A DNA stretch of 64,000 nucleotides, taken from the NCBI GenBank assembly GCA_030247855.1, contig JAPDRN010000008.1, positions 1 through 64,000 of the forward strand, read 5' to 3'. Below, piece after piece: positions 11,724 to 22,744 of this stretch. A program made the position numbers and the translations under genes. The stretch is from Knufia peltigerae (lineage: Eukaryota > Ascomycota > Eurotiomycetes > Chaetothyriales > Trichomeriaceae). The notes beneath the pieces are model-generated. The model saw nothing but the letters and a program-made list of their open reading frames with translations. It was not told where the DNA came from and did not search any database. Each line of letters starts with the position of its first letter. The first letter of the stretch is position 1.

Positions 11724-11757
11724 TACGGAGTACTGTACAGGTTTACTAGTACAGTAC
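11724..11757. repeat. compound TACGGAGTA / GTACTGTAC inverted repeat
   Basis: TACGGAGTA (11724-11732) overlaps GTACTGTAC (11730-11738). After a 10-base spacer comes its exact reverse complement GTACAGTAC (11749-11757). The two arms can form a perfect 9-bp stem. No gene overlaps it. Confidence 0.85.
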
Positions 11758-12111
11758 GATAACCCGTAGTGTGTCGAGCACCGAACGAGTGAGGCGAAGA
11801 CGGGCGGGCCCCCCTTCGGTACCTTTCCCAGTGTTGTACGCACAATGCTATTAGTGGAGCTGCGTCAAAGGATGGATGCAACCCGCCAAAGCGGTTTCTT
11901 TCCTCCTTTCTGGCTGCTGCCGCGTTCCCAAAGCCCCTGCAATCTTCCCTCTCTCTCCACCCCAATGTCGAGACTTGGCGGAACTTTTGTTTCTGTACGG
12001 GCTGTGCGTGTGAGATCACGTTCTCATCTATCCGCGACAAAAGGTCCATTCGGGCAGATTGCGCGGGTTTGAGAGTAGACACACTCACACACTCACACAC
12101 ATACTTGTGCG

Positions 12112-12137
12112 CTCTCTCTCTCTCTCTCTCTCTCTCT
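12112..12137. repeat. (CT)13 microsatellite
   Basis: Thirteen uninterrupted CT dinucleotides, directly after a CACTCACAC-rich segment. Intergenic. Confidence 0.95.
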
Positions 12138-13277
12138 TGACCCCTCTCCCTCGGCCCTCGGAAAGATTTTTGCTGAGGATACGCTCATCACGAGTCACCT
12201 AGCGGGTTGGCACTTTGCAGACTGACAAAGAGCATCGACGCGAATTATCTGGGCACCCATACCAAAAATGCTCCGTATAGTGTAACTCGTATCTCCTCAT
12301 CGGTAACTCCGTATCTTTGTAAAACTAGGAAAAGTACCTCAAGACCTGCATGAGAAGAATCGGATGGAGACTCTCGTGCCTGCAGTCACCCTCCTCTAGG
12401 TAGGAACCGGTCAAACCGTCATTTGTCAGTTCGTCTATTCACATCATTTTCCTTTATTCCTTCTTCTGGGCCTTTTGCCAATGAAGAGTCGCGACATGTC
12501 CAGGGCTGGACCATTCCTTTAGTTTGACTCTACTACATGCACGCCATTACGAAGTACTGCCGTGCAGCAGCCCACTAGCCCGCCTTGAAGGATCCACGAC
12601 CACCGATTCGCTCTGCCTCGGGCACTCGCTGTCACGCGCAGCCTCAGTCGATGCAAGTGAAGTAGTACCGTGCATCAGAAACATTATTGCCGACCGGATG
12701 AACGACCAGTTTACGGAGCGTTATTGTACCTTGCATTGAAGACCCAACACAACTGATGCAATCTAGTCAGGCTCCACGAACTTCTGGGTCATTCTGGCAC
12801 CGCTTGTTTGCCTTATCAATGAGGTAACTCGTCTGCGCCCGATACTCCCTTTTCTCCCCGAGTGTGCAGCATGCAGGGCATCGATACGAGATCTGCAAAC
12901 ACACGCAACTCTCTCGCGCGTTGCCGAACGGGATGTTTCGTGGCACAAAAGGGAAACTCTGCGCACAAGGTCCATGGGAGGGGGGAAGAAGTACTGTACC
13001 TACTTGGCCGTTACCACCTAAGCATCCCTGAGGCTGAGGCTGAGCCTCTCTCAGGGACTTCAACTTGTGGATGTGTGCTTTGCCCACCTCTGCCTTATCT
13101 TATCTATAGACCTCTATACATTTCTACGGCCCAACACAAGACTCTGCGAGGCGCAATTACGGCGAATCATGGCAACCATTACTGCACACATCAGAAAGCA
13201 CCTCCCGAGCCAGAAACTGCTGATAAGATAACCCTCATTGACCACCAAATAAACTACAAACCTCGACATCATCAATC

Positions 13278-14240
13278 ATGACTTCCCAACTACAAGGCTC
13301 AAAGGTAGCCTTCATAGGCGGTGGGAACATGGCGGCCGCCATAATCGGAGGGTTGTTGGCCAAAGACATGTCTGAGGACAAGATATACGTCTCGGAGCCG
13401 TGGGAAGTCAACCGGGACAAGATGAAGAAGCTCGGTGTGCACACGACGGCTTCCAACGTCGAAGCCGCACAAGAGGCCGACATTGTCATCCTGGCCGTGA
13501 AGCCTCAGGTGGCCAAGGACGTCTGTCGAGAGCTCGGCGGTGCTTGGACGGCGCAAAGAACGAGTCCCCCTCCCCTGGTAATCTCCATCGCCGCGGGAAT
13601 CACCCTGGACAGTCTACAGCAGTGGTTGAAATTGGGCGATGGCCACACACCACACACGGTCCGTGTCATGCCCAACACCCCGGCACTGGTGGGCGAGGGC
13701 GCTTCGGGTCTTTTTGCGAGTCGCGACGTGACCGATTCGGAAAAGGACCTGACCACCGCCTTGCTGGGCAGTGTCAGCAAGGCGGTCGAATGGGTGGACA
13801 AGGAGGAACTTCTTGACGTCGTCACCGGACTTTCTGGTATGTCTTGACTTCATTTCTCATCTCCAAGCGCTGGCCTGGGTCTTTTGTCCTCTTTACTCAC
13901 AACCACTGCGTGTGTGTGCGCTTGTTTTTTAGGTTCGGGCCCAGCATACTTCTTCGCACTCGTGGAACACCTAATCACCAGCGCAACCGGATTGGGACTT
14001 TCGACGGAGCAAGCGACCCGCCTGGCCAAGCAGACCTGTTTTGGTGCCGGCAAGATGTTGGTCGAATCTTCCGAGGAACCGGCCCAGCTCCGGAAGAACG
14101 TGACGAGCCCGAACGGCACCACCGACGCAGCTTTGAAGAGTTTCGACGCGTCTGGATTCGCCGACATCGTAGACAAGGCCGTCAAAGCAGCGACGAGTCG
14201 AGGCGAAGAGATGGGAAGGACCTTGGGGGCTTCCTCTTAG
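13278..14240 (+). CDS. PRO3: pyrroline-5-carboxylate reductase
   Basis: Catalyses the last step of proline synthesis, NAD(P)H-dependent reduction of pyrroline-5-carboxylate, in the cytosol. Two exons, 13278-13836 and 13933-14240, joined over a 96-base GT-AG intron, give 288 residues, normal for the family. The N-terminal Rossmann fold carries AFIGGGNMAAAI near residue 12. The conserved VMPNTPALVGEGAS segment follows in the middle. The intron splits the glycine in TGLSGSGPAYFFALVE, the hallmark of the C-terminal oligomerisation and substrate domain. The tail includes NVTSPNGTT and AVKAATSRGEE, as in other P5C reductases. The splice restores the frame exactly. The yeast name PRO3 is used for the orthologous function. 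Confidence 0.95.
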
Positions 14241-14477
14241 ATCAGAACGTTCATATATGACCACGCGGTACCACAGTTACTTAGACGTGCGAATGAAACT
14301 TGACTACATCTGCTCAAAACCACGGACGAAAATCAACACCCTGAATTACCGCATTCTTCTCAAAAATTACCGACGCCGTGTTATGTACATCTCAATTCCA
14401 TGTGATACCGAACCTCTCGTCTAACCACACCAGCTGCTCCCTCCTCCGCCCGGACCTGATACCATATGCATGACTCA

Positions 14478-14942
14478 TTAATCTTCCTGCCAGCAGCGGG
14501 CTCCCGTCGCCCCAGCATTGATACACGCCGTGAGGAACTTGTCGTCATTCAAACAGGTTGCGGGACTATAACACTTTTGGGGCGGTGGGAACGTAAAGTG
14601 TCAGCTTCATTTTTTTTCTTTCTTGCAGGGCTCGTAAACATACCTGGCCGTCTTGTATCTCCAGGCCGTCTTCATCCGGACATCCGTCGCCGTAAAAGTA
14701 TACCGGCCAGATTCCTGTCTCGATCGAGCCCGGGTCGGCGCACACCGACAGGGTGGTCGCATCTGCCGTGCTCTGCGAGTCGTCGGTGCAGACGCAATGA
14801 TCGAAACAGAGCCTATAAACGTTGAGAAGTCAGTCGGTTGATTCTCGTACACCCGCCACAAGTCGTGATGGCTCTTTTGTGAGACGAGCCCTACTTACCC
14901 GGTTCCTATGAGGGCAAGAATGGTCAAGAAAGTCTTCTTCAT
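14478..14942 (-). CDS. small cysteine-containing, probably secreted protein
   Basis: Three short exons, 14942-14899, 14812-14644 and 14537-14478, give 90 residues. Exon 1 encodes MKKTFLTILALIGTG, a Lys-Lys start and hydrophobic core like a signal peptide. Exon 2 reads on as CFDHCVCTDD, then ADPGSIETGIWPVYFYGDG and a Cys-Pro-Asp-Glu segment. Exon 3 ends in ACINAGATGARCWQED. There are seven cysteines. Intron 1 (86 bases) has a perfect GTAAGT donor and a GACTGAC-like branch. Intron 2 has a GTATGT donor; the acceptor chosen is AAG at 14538-14540, because it keeps the cysteine-rich frame. The nearer TATAG acceptor would end the protein after six more residues, though a further Cys-containing frame runs from it. 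The pattern resembles fungal small secreted, effector-like proteins; no family was recognised. Confidence 0.5.
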
Positions 14943-16399
14943 GATGTCGATCCTTTTTCTTTCTTTCTTTTCTTCTCAATGGTCAAAGGGTGATTGAATA
15001 GGTTCGTGAGAGGAAAACCTGGCGAGGAGAGATCGCCTTTCTCCTAAATATTTATACAATACCAGAGCCCAGAAAGACGGTTGCTGCTGCGGTTGCGGAT
15101 ATACTGTAACAACCACCACCATGTCATAGGAGGCACGGACAATGTTCACAGACCCCCCAGATCTTGGGTCGGGACTCCAGTTTCGCATGGTCTCGATTTT
15201 ATCTCGATATGCTTTGTTTTTATTGTAGCCTCGATGGCCAGTGCACACACAATATTGGACCCATACCTTGTAATTTTCAACCATCTAGAACATGGGCGGA
15301 TAACCGTACAGGAATCCCCAGCCATAAGACTTTGGCCACTACCTCCTCCATGGGGAGCGAGGGTCTAGATGTATTGATCCGGGCTTTGGGGTCCTTCTTT
15401 GTAATGACCCCGAGCTCCACCGTTTGGGTGTGGACGAGTCCAGAGTGTTTGTTTGGTACTTTTTGTGAAAATGCGAGGCTCGAGCGAAAGAAAAACGTCC
15501 CAACCAAAAATTGCCATTACGGACTGGATGTCAAGTACCCAAAAGGCCACACTGTAAGAGTAGAATTCCCCCCAATTGGTTGTTGAGCTGCTGCTGGTCT
15601 TTGCTAGAGGCCACACCACACAGTACCACGTCAACTCTCTCTCTCTCTTTTTCTCTATTTGCCCCTTGCAATCTCACCTGCATACAGGATTGACTTAGAC
15701 CCTACTTTCGAGGCATTGAGAGTTCAGTTGGCTATTTCAATGAGCCTTTTGTGTACTTTAATCGGCCAAACTGGCTTGAACGCCACCAATGCAAGCCAGG
15801 AAGAAGAACGAGAAAAAAAAAGGTTTGACCGACTCATCACAGGATCCGTACTTTGTTCCCGTACGAGATGATGATGATGATGATCATTCATCCCCTTACT
15901 CCTTACTCCTTTTCAGCTCATGCAGGGGGAGACCAGAAAGAGAAACAAAACCAACAAAATATATGCAGCCACCCGTGGTTTATTTTTTTTGGTCCTGGTC
16001 GTCGCGCGTACGAATGGTGTGTGTGTCTCTCTCTCCCTCCGCGGCACGACATGCGGGATGATAAGACTGACTGGCACTGGCCTTAACGGAGTAATTTACC
16101 ATTAAAGGGAAACATACATTCGGAATCCTTTTCTTGTCCCACTACAGAGAATTGGTACTACTTTATCGCAGAACCCGAATTACTTGTATGACCTTCTATC
16201 GGTGTCCGGTTTTTGTTCTCGTTTTTGTTCTCGTATCTTTCCTTCAGATTACCTTGGATTTAGACCGAAACAAGACCTTCTATTCAAAGTGTCAACAAAC
16301 ACCAAACATACCACAGTCACTCGCCACAGATACCTATACACCTAACAAGTACGCATACACCCACACATACTACGTACCTACCCACCCACCAGGCCCAAA
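14943..16399. other. spacer between divergent small genes
   Basis: Holds the promoters of the minus-strand secreted-protein gene and the plus-strand gene at 16400. It has an ATG/GAT triplet run near 15867-15884, GT/CT runs near 16018-16040 and many pyrimidine tracts. Several open frames of 60-140 codons overlap on both strands and are not credible genes. Confidence 0.55.
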
Positions 16400-16977
16400 A
16401 TGAGACCAGCGGCTGTTCTATGCGGCACGGATCCTTCTCACACCAAACACTTGAGTGAACACCTTGCTCATAAAATAGAAGGTAAACAGTTTCCCTTTTA
16501 TCACTACACACGATAGACTTCCTCTTTCTCACTCTCACACCCTCATTCCCTCTTCCTGACCCCCCCCACCAACATCAAAAACAACAGCCTAATCTCAACC
16601 CCTCTCTTACCAAAAAAAAAACAGTCGTCCATGTCTGTTCCAACACCCAAGCCGCCCTCACAGAGATCCCGGCTTTGTTGAGAGGAGAAAAGGTCATCCC
16701 ATCGAGCGGTCAAGGAGCCAACGCTACGGGTGATACACCACGCACCGACGTCTCTCTCGTCGTCATCGGCCGTTTCGAACCGGCAGACTCCCAAGCCATC
16801 ACCGAGGTCATCGAACAGGTCAAACCCCTGGCCGTCTTGATCGCCGACCCCACCAAAAAGTCGCCGGGTCAACAGGGTCCCCCGACCATCGAGATGATCC
16901 AGGCCAGGATCCTGGAGAGCATCGGCGCCGCCGAGAGTGCTGACGGGACCTTGGTACCTGGGGTCTATAGGTTCTAG
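16400..16977 (+). CDS. conserved-looking hypothetical protein, 144 residues
   Basis: Exon 1 (16400-16481) and exon 2 (16625-16977) join over a 143-base intron whose end is an A-run followed by CAG; the join restores the frame at a Val codon. The product starts MRPAAVLCGTDPSHTKHLSE and has alternating hydrophobic strands (DVSLVVIGRF, PLAVLIADPTKK) suggesting a compact alpha/beta fold. It has no signal peptide, membrane helix or Cys cluster. I do not recognise a family. Support for a real gene comes from the clean splice, the A/C-rich leader (CAGGCCCAAAATG) and codon use in exon 2, which prefers C in third position as in neighbouring genes. It is convergent with the AP-2 alpha gene. Confidence 0.6.
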
Positions 16978-17351
16978 ATTGTCCCGGTATGGAACCAAAG
17001 TGCTAAAGTGCTTAAACGGGCACGGAGTGGCATGCTATGCCAAATGCTATATGCTCTGCTAGAGATGACGAGAAAGCATTAATGCACCTTGCAGGAAGTT
17101 ACCAGAAGGATAAAGAAAAAGGGCCGAAAGAGGCAATTGAATAACATTATGATTTTACATCGAAAAGAAGTTTGTGATATTTTCGTCAGAAGCCCAGGAG
17201 TGGGATATATAATCTCTGACGGCGACCTGGGTTGTGATGTGCGTAAATCCCGATCAACTCATGCCTCTCCTACAACTTGTAGAATCTTCGTCAACATGGT
17301 CTCATGCCGTTTGTCACGGGTCCCGACCAGAGGATCTTTGGTACGGCCATT
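16978..17351. other. convergent 3' spacer
   Basis: A 374-base stretch between the 3' ends of the plus-strand hypothetical gene and the minus-strand AP-2 alpha gene. Nothing beyond presumed 3' untranslated sequence is seen. Confidence 0.6.
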
Positions 17352-20237
17352 TCATGGACCTCGAGCAAGGCGTTCCTGCATCATTGCCAACAATATGCCT
17401 GGCACAGTTTCTTGGGTGGCGCGAATTGTTAGGCGGAACATCTGTCATCCTAGTTAGTAAACCATGTCCATCTCGATCGATCATGAACTCCGAAAACATA
17501 CCTTCTGTTGTTGGTTCGGTTCCAAACGTAACAAACATCCCGTCTTGCCCTTCTCGAGCTGTAGAACTGCGCAGCCCACAATATTCTTCGGATTCGGATC
17601 GACATTGTCCAGAATTCTCCATCGGAACCCCAGCACAGTTTCGCGAGTGAACTTATCACTCATCTCAGTTGCTGGCGTCCGAAGACCAAATGTGCTCTGT
17701 GCTTCCAACGCTCCTGCGCCAATCTGTCGCCACCGCTTGAAAAAGTCCTCGGCTGAAAGTTCGGATGGATCCATAAACCGATGAGCCAGAATGGGCAGTT
17801 TGAGTGTGTACCCCTGTAATGCTCCGGCAAGATATGATATCCGGATCGTGGGCGATTCCGAGAATGGTGCAATGGATGTACATACTATCGTCTGTTGCAC
17901 TTGGGAGTCTGCGCCGACATTGGAGTCAGGAAGACTCTTCGTGTCGATCTTCAACGCCGGTGCAGATTTGTTGTCCAGTGTCGTGGTAAAAGATCCTATA
18001 GCAAAGGATGCTTTGTTGGTGTAGTACAGCTTTACCACTCCCAGGTGACCACGATATTCAGCTCGCATACCAATCTGAATCTGCGGATCTTCATAGAGGA
18101 CACCTTCATTGGCAAAGTACATCTGTTCGTACCCAATCTCCCAATCAGGGGAGAGATGAGCAGCATCGGCTAGATTCGTAACTGGAGCATCGTCTGTGTG
18201 TCCGTTCATGTCAAGACCTTCGAGATCTTTTGATGCGGTGCCTGTTCCGTTCGTAACATTTCTCTCGCCTGTGCCGTTGGCGTTGGATTTTGCTCCTCCA
18301 TTCACGATGGTTGTAAAGGTTCGTTTGAGCCCTGTTTGTTGGGCGAGCAGCACCTCCTGCTTATCAGCGTTGGCATCCTTTCCACCCACGAGCCACGTCC
18401 TTCGCTCGCTGATTCCAACACTCTTCTTGTGCAGCCTTTGAAGCAAGATTGATGCTCTTTCGGAGAATGGTGGCATCTCATCACAGATCGTCCTCAGAAG
18501 ATCGTCGGTGGGCATCGTTGCAATCGCCAAGTACTCGCAAGCTCTTTGCTGTAATTCTGAATCCGGAGAATGGCTGTAAAATTGGAACATCTGAAGCAGC
18601 TGTGGTTTAATCTCGGGAAAGAGGTTGACAAATTTGACAAAAGTTGAGAGTAATAGTGCTCTCGTCGCATCAGGAGCCGAAATCATCTTGTTCTGCAGGA
18701 CCATCAGCTGCTCAATCGGACTGCAGCCTTTGTTGTCTGCAATCAAATGCCCAAATTCCCCGAGGATGTACCCGGCAATCTTGACCAGAGTATCGTGACA
18801 GTTTTCAGTTCGCAAATATTCAAAAATGTGTTGTGCTGCATAAGGCTGCAGCTCCTCATTGTTGGTGACTATTTGCACCACTCTCTGCCACACCTCGTCG
18901 CTGACATGATCACCGGCCATTGCCAACAGTCGGAGAGATATATCGATGTACCACTGTGCATCGGTCGCGTACTTTTCTGTCAAGATGGCAATCTTCAACG
19001 TCATTTCCTCCCGTATAGAAAAGTCTGCAGATTGCAGGTACTTCAAGAGTTCGTTCACGATAGGCTGCGCATTCGTTGTGTCGCACATGCTATAAAGCAA
19101 ATCCAGCCCCTTCCTCCTTACACTAATATCACGATCCCTCAAAGACCCAATAATGATGTTTTGATGCCTTTTGATGGGGTCAAGAGTGTCAGATCTTGCG
19201 GCGAAGTGAGTCATAGCATCCAGTCCCAAATACCGTACGTTTGTTTCTCGTGACTGGATAAAACGGCCCAGCTTGGAGGAAATCTGTATCATCAACTGAT
19301 GTTCGGTATCGAGATGGATGAGGAGGTTAATAGCCTCGAATAGAACCGCATTCTGCGCATTGTTCTGTTGGACGTTCTTGGGAGCTTCTGTGGCTGCGGC
19401 CATAACAGCTTGCAGAGATTCTCGAATGATATCTCGAACGTGGGAGTCTTCTGAGGGAGGATAGTATTGCAGCAGCTTCAAGAACTTTACTTGAATCCAC
19501 GGGCAAGGCACCTTGTAATAAAGGTAATCTGGCGAAATGTCGCCGTCAACGACAATCTTCCGTAACCTCTGGGCGGCCTTGATATAACTTCCTTTGTATG
19601 CTTCAGGGTGGTCCTGGATCAACGCCATTATCAGAGAGGTCACAGACAGCACCACTCCCATGTCCGGATCATCCATCAAGGATATTATCCTTTCTGCCCA
19701 TTCCGCCTGAAGAATGCCTGGATATTTCCGGTAAAGCCGAAGCAGGGTCAATGCAGCCTTCTTCTTCACAAAAGACTTGGACGTAGGAGAAATCAAAAGT
19801 CGGTGGACATCCGCAGCCAGGGCTTCTCCCATTTCTCTGCCTCCGACATTGGCAACGGCATGTAATGCCAGACAGTTGTTGAGTTCATTGTGATCCAACA
19901 AATCTTTCCGTATACTATTGACCACCAGGTGCAATAATTCATGTTGCTCGTGAAGGAAGAGAGTGACTGCTAGGTAGCCAATCTGCTTCTCGGAGTACTT
20001 GGTAGCGGAAATGAGGTTGACAGCCTCGAGGTGTCCGAAGTCGACATTGTACCCTTGAATATAGATGTAAAGCAGCTTGCACACATACTTCTTTTTTTGG
20101 TATCCATCCAACTTCTCGCTCTTGAATTTCTGTCTGATGTTGGCCAATTCCTTGTTGATGCGCTTTTCCTCCAGTTCTCGGGCTCTGGCATTTCGGAGGT
20201 CGGCTATGAACTGAACAAGGCCTCGCATGGACGACAT
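17352..20237 (-). CDS. APL3: AP-2 adaptor complex subunit alpha (alpha-adaptin)
   Basis: Large subunit of the clathrin adaptor AP-2, which links plasma-membrane cargo and PI(4,5)P2 to the endocytic coat. Two exons, 20237-17502 and 17441-17352, with a 60-base intron (GTATGT donor, TACTAAC branch, CAG acceptor), give 941 residues. The N-terminus MSSMRGLVQFIADLRNARA is the strongly conserved adaptin start, followed by the lysine-rich YQKKKYVCKLLYIYI segment and an alpha-solenoid trunk to about residue 620. A Gly/Asn/Thr-rich hinge near 640-690 leads to the appendage domain (from about 700), ending in GCLLRLEPNQQQK. Without splicing the frame would end after CFRSS; the second exon supplies MFRLTIRATQ...MMQERLARGP, matching the family's C-terminus. 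One 912-codon exon and an intron 90 bases from the stop is an unusual layout. Confidence 0.96.
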
Positions 20238-20682
20238 CTTGAGCGAGGATGCAAATGGACCATCTGCACGCGAGGCAGGACGTGTCCGGACGGGTCGGTG
20301 GTGGGCTGAGGAGGGCCGTTAGGACGTTGGTCACTGACGCATTCTCCGAAAGGGTTTGGAGCCCATCACTGTCGGATCTAGAAGAAGAGAAAGTGACAAT
20401 GAGAGGACATGGAGATGATGACGGCTGTAAGGTCTCGTATCGACTGGGGGCCACGAACAAGTTGGGTTGTTGGTGGCAGTTGCAGTTGGCCGGTCTCCTG
20501 AACACGCTCAGGGCCATTTGATTTCTCGGATATAAGTTTTCCAGCTCCGAGAACAGCACGTGTCCTGCATTCACATATTCACATGGCTCTCTGAATAGTC
20601 ACTCCGTATTCCGTTCTCCGTAAATATCTACAAAGCAATAGAATTCGATGATCATTTCAATGTCATTATTGTCTGTTCCCAT
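20238..20682. other. spacer between AP-2 alpha and ISN1
   Basis: Contains the AP-2 alpha promoter and the 3' end of ISN1. It has an ACTCCGTA at 20601-20608 with a related CTCCGTA 15 bases further on, partial relatives of the TACTCCGTA motif. No gene is supported. Confidence 0.6.
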
Positions 20683-22284
20683 TTACGATACCTTCGCTTG
20701 CAATGCTATCATCTCATCCAATAACGACACCGTCTCCGCAGGACTGGCGATCCAGGCACAACAACAAGCACTACGTGCTTTGAAATCATTTCCTCCTCCG
20801 CTCAAGAACTGGTCGCCTACGTGCAGTGTCCGAGATGGCAGGATGCCTCCAAACCATTTCTGGCATGCTTGAACCCCCAATGATTTGTCTCCGATGTCAC
20901 AAAAGACATCCGCTCCGCCATTGAACACCGTAAATGGAATGCTGGCGTGCGGAGCTGGTTCGCCAGTACTGGATGCACTTATCGTAGACTCGACTACTTG
21001 CTGCACCACCAAGACAGTTTCTTCCAGTTGTTCTCGGGTGAGCTTTTGAGACTGATCTGCGGCGTAGATCCCGACCGCCTTTTCTTTTCGGAGGACCTTG
21101 GCTTGTAGGTGTAGGGTTCGAATGCACGAATGGAAGGCGGCTTCCGCTACGTCCAAGAGTGACTGCATAGAAGTCTCGGACCAATCCCTCATGGCGTCAA
21201 TCACCCATTCTCGTCGATGTACATATCGTAGACAATGCTCTGCCTTCTCGTCGAATACCAAAAGAAAATTCGATTCTCCACCCATTATGATGAGGTTAGA
21301 TTTTTGCTTAGGTGTCAGTGTGGTAGACTGTTTCACGGCCACCAGCAGCCCAGACAAGCGATCGAAATAACGTTCTGGTTGAGTGTATCCTGCTGCCGTG
21401 ACGATCCCGATGCGGACATCATGGGCGAGGAAATGCAGCAGTCGATAAATGACGGGGTTAGCTTCTGGTGAGTGGAGAGATGCGCCATCCTCGTACAGCG
21501 TTACATCACCATCGAATGTCAGCAACTCCAAGCCAGGAGAAAGCTTCACATTGAGTGAGCGGTATAGCTTGGGCCGCATCATAGCCATGATTTGTGCGGT
21601 ATTGAGGATGAGCCTGATGTCGTTGAATGAGGGGGCCACAAACCGCCGAGAAGAGATGGCTCGTATCGAGTCCTGGTGATAAAATGCATCTTCCAGCGCG
21701 AGTGGTGTGAAGAATGCTGAGATGGTCGGTACTAACATATTGAGCTTAGATTTGGTGTTCGGGGAAGCCTGATGGTTGACTGAACCCGGTCAGCATCACG
21801 TAGTCGTCGGCAATGCAAGCCTTACTCTCATCAATGATTAGATCTTCAACATCTCGAAAGATCTCCGCATATCTCTGACGTGCTGATCTCGCCATGGTGT
21901 CGAGGCTTTGGGTTTTGGCATCGTCATAGTCAACGGCTGGCTGTGAGTTGAGCACGAAGGGGACAGCCAGGAGACCCTTTGTGGTGATATTAGTCATACA
22001 TGAACGGCAAATTCTTTCTGTGAAGCCGCATTGGCTGGGAAAGCTGATCCTCACCTTGATCCATTCGATCTATTCAACGTTAGTTTTGGTCAACTTACTT
22101 CACGAGGTTGCTCACTTACGAATTGATCTCGCCGATGAGTCTATATGCGCAAGCAGTTAGCAATGAAATTTCATGTGCAATCTCCGGTTCTGGACTCGCC
22201 TTTAAAGCATCTATCGTCAATTAGCAAGGGATGTATGGAGTGGGTGGTCAACGACATGCACTCAACACGATACCTGGTAGTCAT
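20683..22284 (-). CDS. ISN1: IMP-specific 5'-nucleotidase
   Basis: Hydrolyses IMP to inosine in purine turnover. The HAD-like motif LLTFDGDVTLYEDG, preceded by FVAPSFNDIRLILNTAQI, identifies the fungal ISN1 family; further conserved parts are HRREWVI and FNGGADVFCDIGDK. The N-terminus is recovered only by splicing six exons: 22284-22260, 22210-22200, 22140-22120, 22069-22055, 21976-21826 and 21779-20683 (25, 11, 21, 15, 151 and 1097 bases). They total 1320 bases, 439 residues, and spell MTTRYRVEYALKTHRRDQF then IEWIKGLLAVPFVL, the family's usual start. Introns 1 and 2 need GC donors (GCATGT, GCGAGT); intron 2 has a perfect CTAAC branch. The last intron is 46 bases and joins DLIIDE to INHQASPNT. 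Family identity is firm; the micro-exon model rests on conserved peptide and frame. Confidence 0.9.
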
Positions 22285-22744
22285 CTCGAAAGCTGCACTA
22301 CGGTGAGAAAGGGATCAATTATGTCAGAGATAGTATAGGAGGAGAGGGATGCCCACGAAGTCGACAATCAAGACAGATGCCACGTAGCACCAGAGTTATT
22401 TTGTATCACAAAGGGAGGAGCATCTCAATGTCGGTCGTTACATATGCGGAGGTGCCTGTCGCCGCTTTTGAAGTCTATCGGCATTGACGCCAAGAATCCA
22501 TGACATTCAGTCTTCCTGCTTTGGGCAACCGGAATGAGATGAACGGGTGCCCAAAGAGACAATTCTTATAGGAAGACTCATTAGAGAACAAGGCAGATGT
22601 ATTACTACGTGGTAGATAGTGAATCTAGCTCGATAGACTACCAGCCGCAGGTGCACCATCGACGCCAGTACCGAAGCTGGGACCGCCACCTACTCCAATC
22701 AAGTGGGAATTCTGCCGCATAGATTCAAATGGTAGGGTTTCCTT
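22285..22744. other. spacer between ISN1 and MED17
   Basis: A 460-base stretch that must hold the ISN1 promoter and the MED17 3' end. Nothing else is seen. Confidence 0.6.

Larger units (their letters stand above)
10585..13277. other. 2.7-kb spacer with hairpin and microsatellite
   Basis: No supported gene. It contains a GTACTGTAC at 11556-11564, a compound motif/hairpin at 11724-11757, a CA-rich stretch near 12080-12101 next to a CT microsatellite, and another GTACTGTAC at 12991-12999. Open frames are on both strands, mutually overlapping and unfamiliar. The last 200 bases are the promoter and leader of the proline-synthesis gene. Confidence 0.55.

Noticed and set aside
13933..14260. Separate genes on alternative frames over P5C reductase exon 2
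   Set aside because: The spliced frame matches the conserved C-terminal domain exactly; the other frames are shadows.
17481..17501. Unspliced end of AP-2 alpha after CFRSS
   Set aside because: A clean 60-base intron follows the LEPNQQQK codons and the next exon supplies the conserved adaptin C-terminus.
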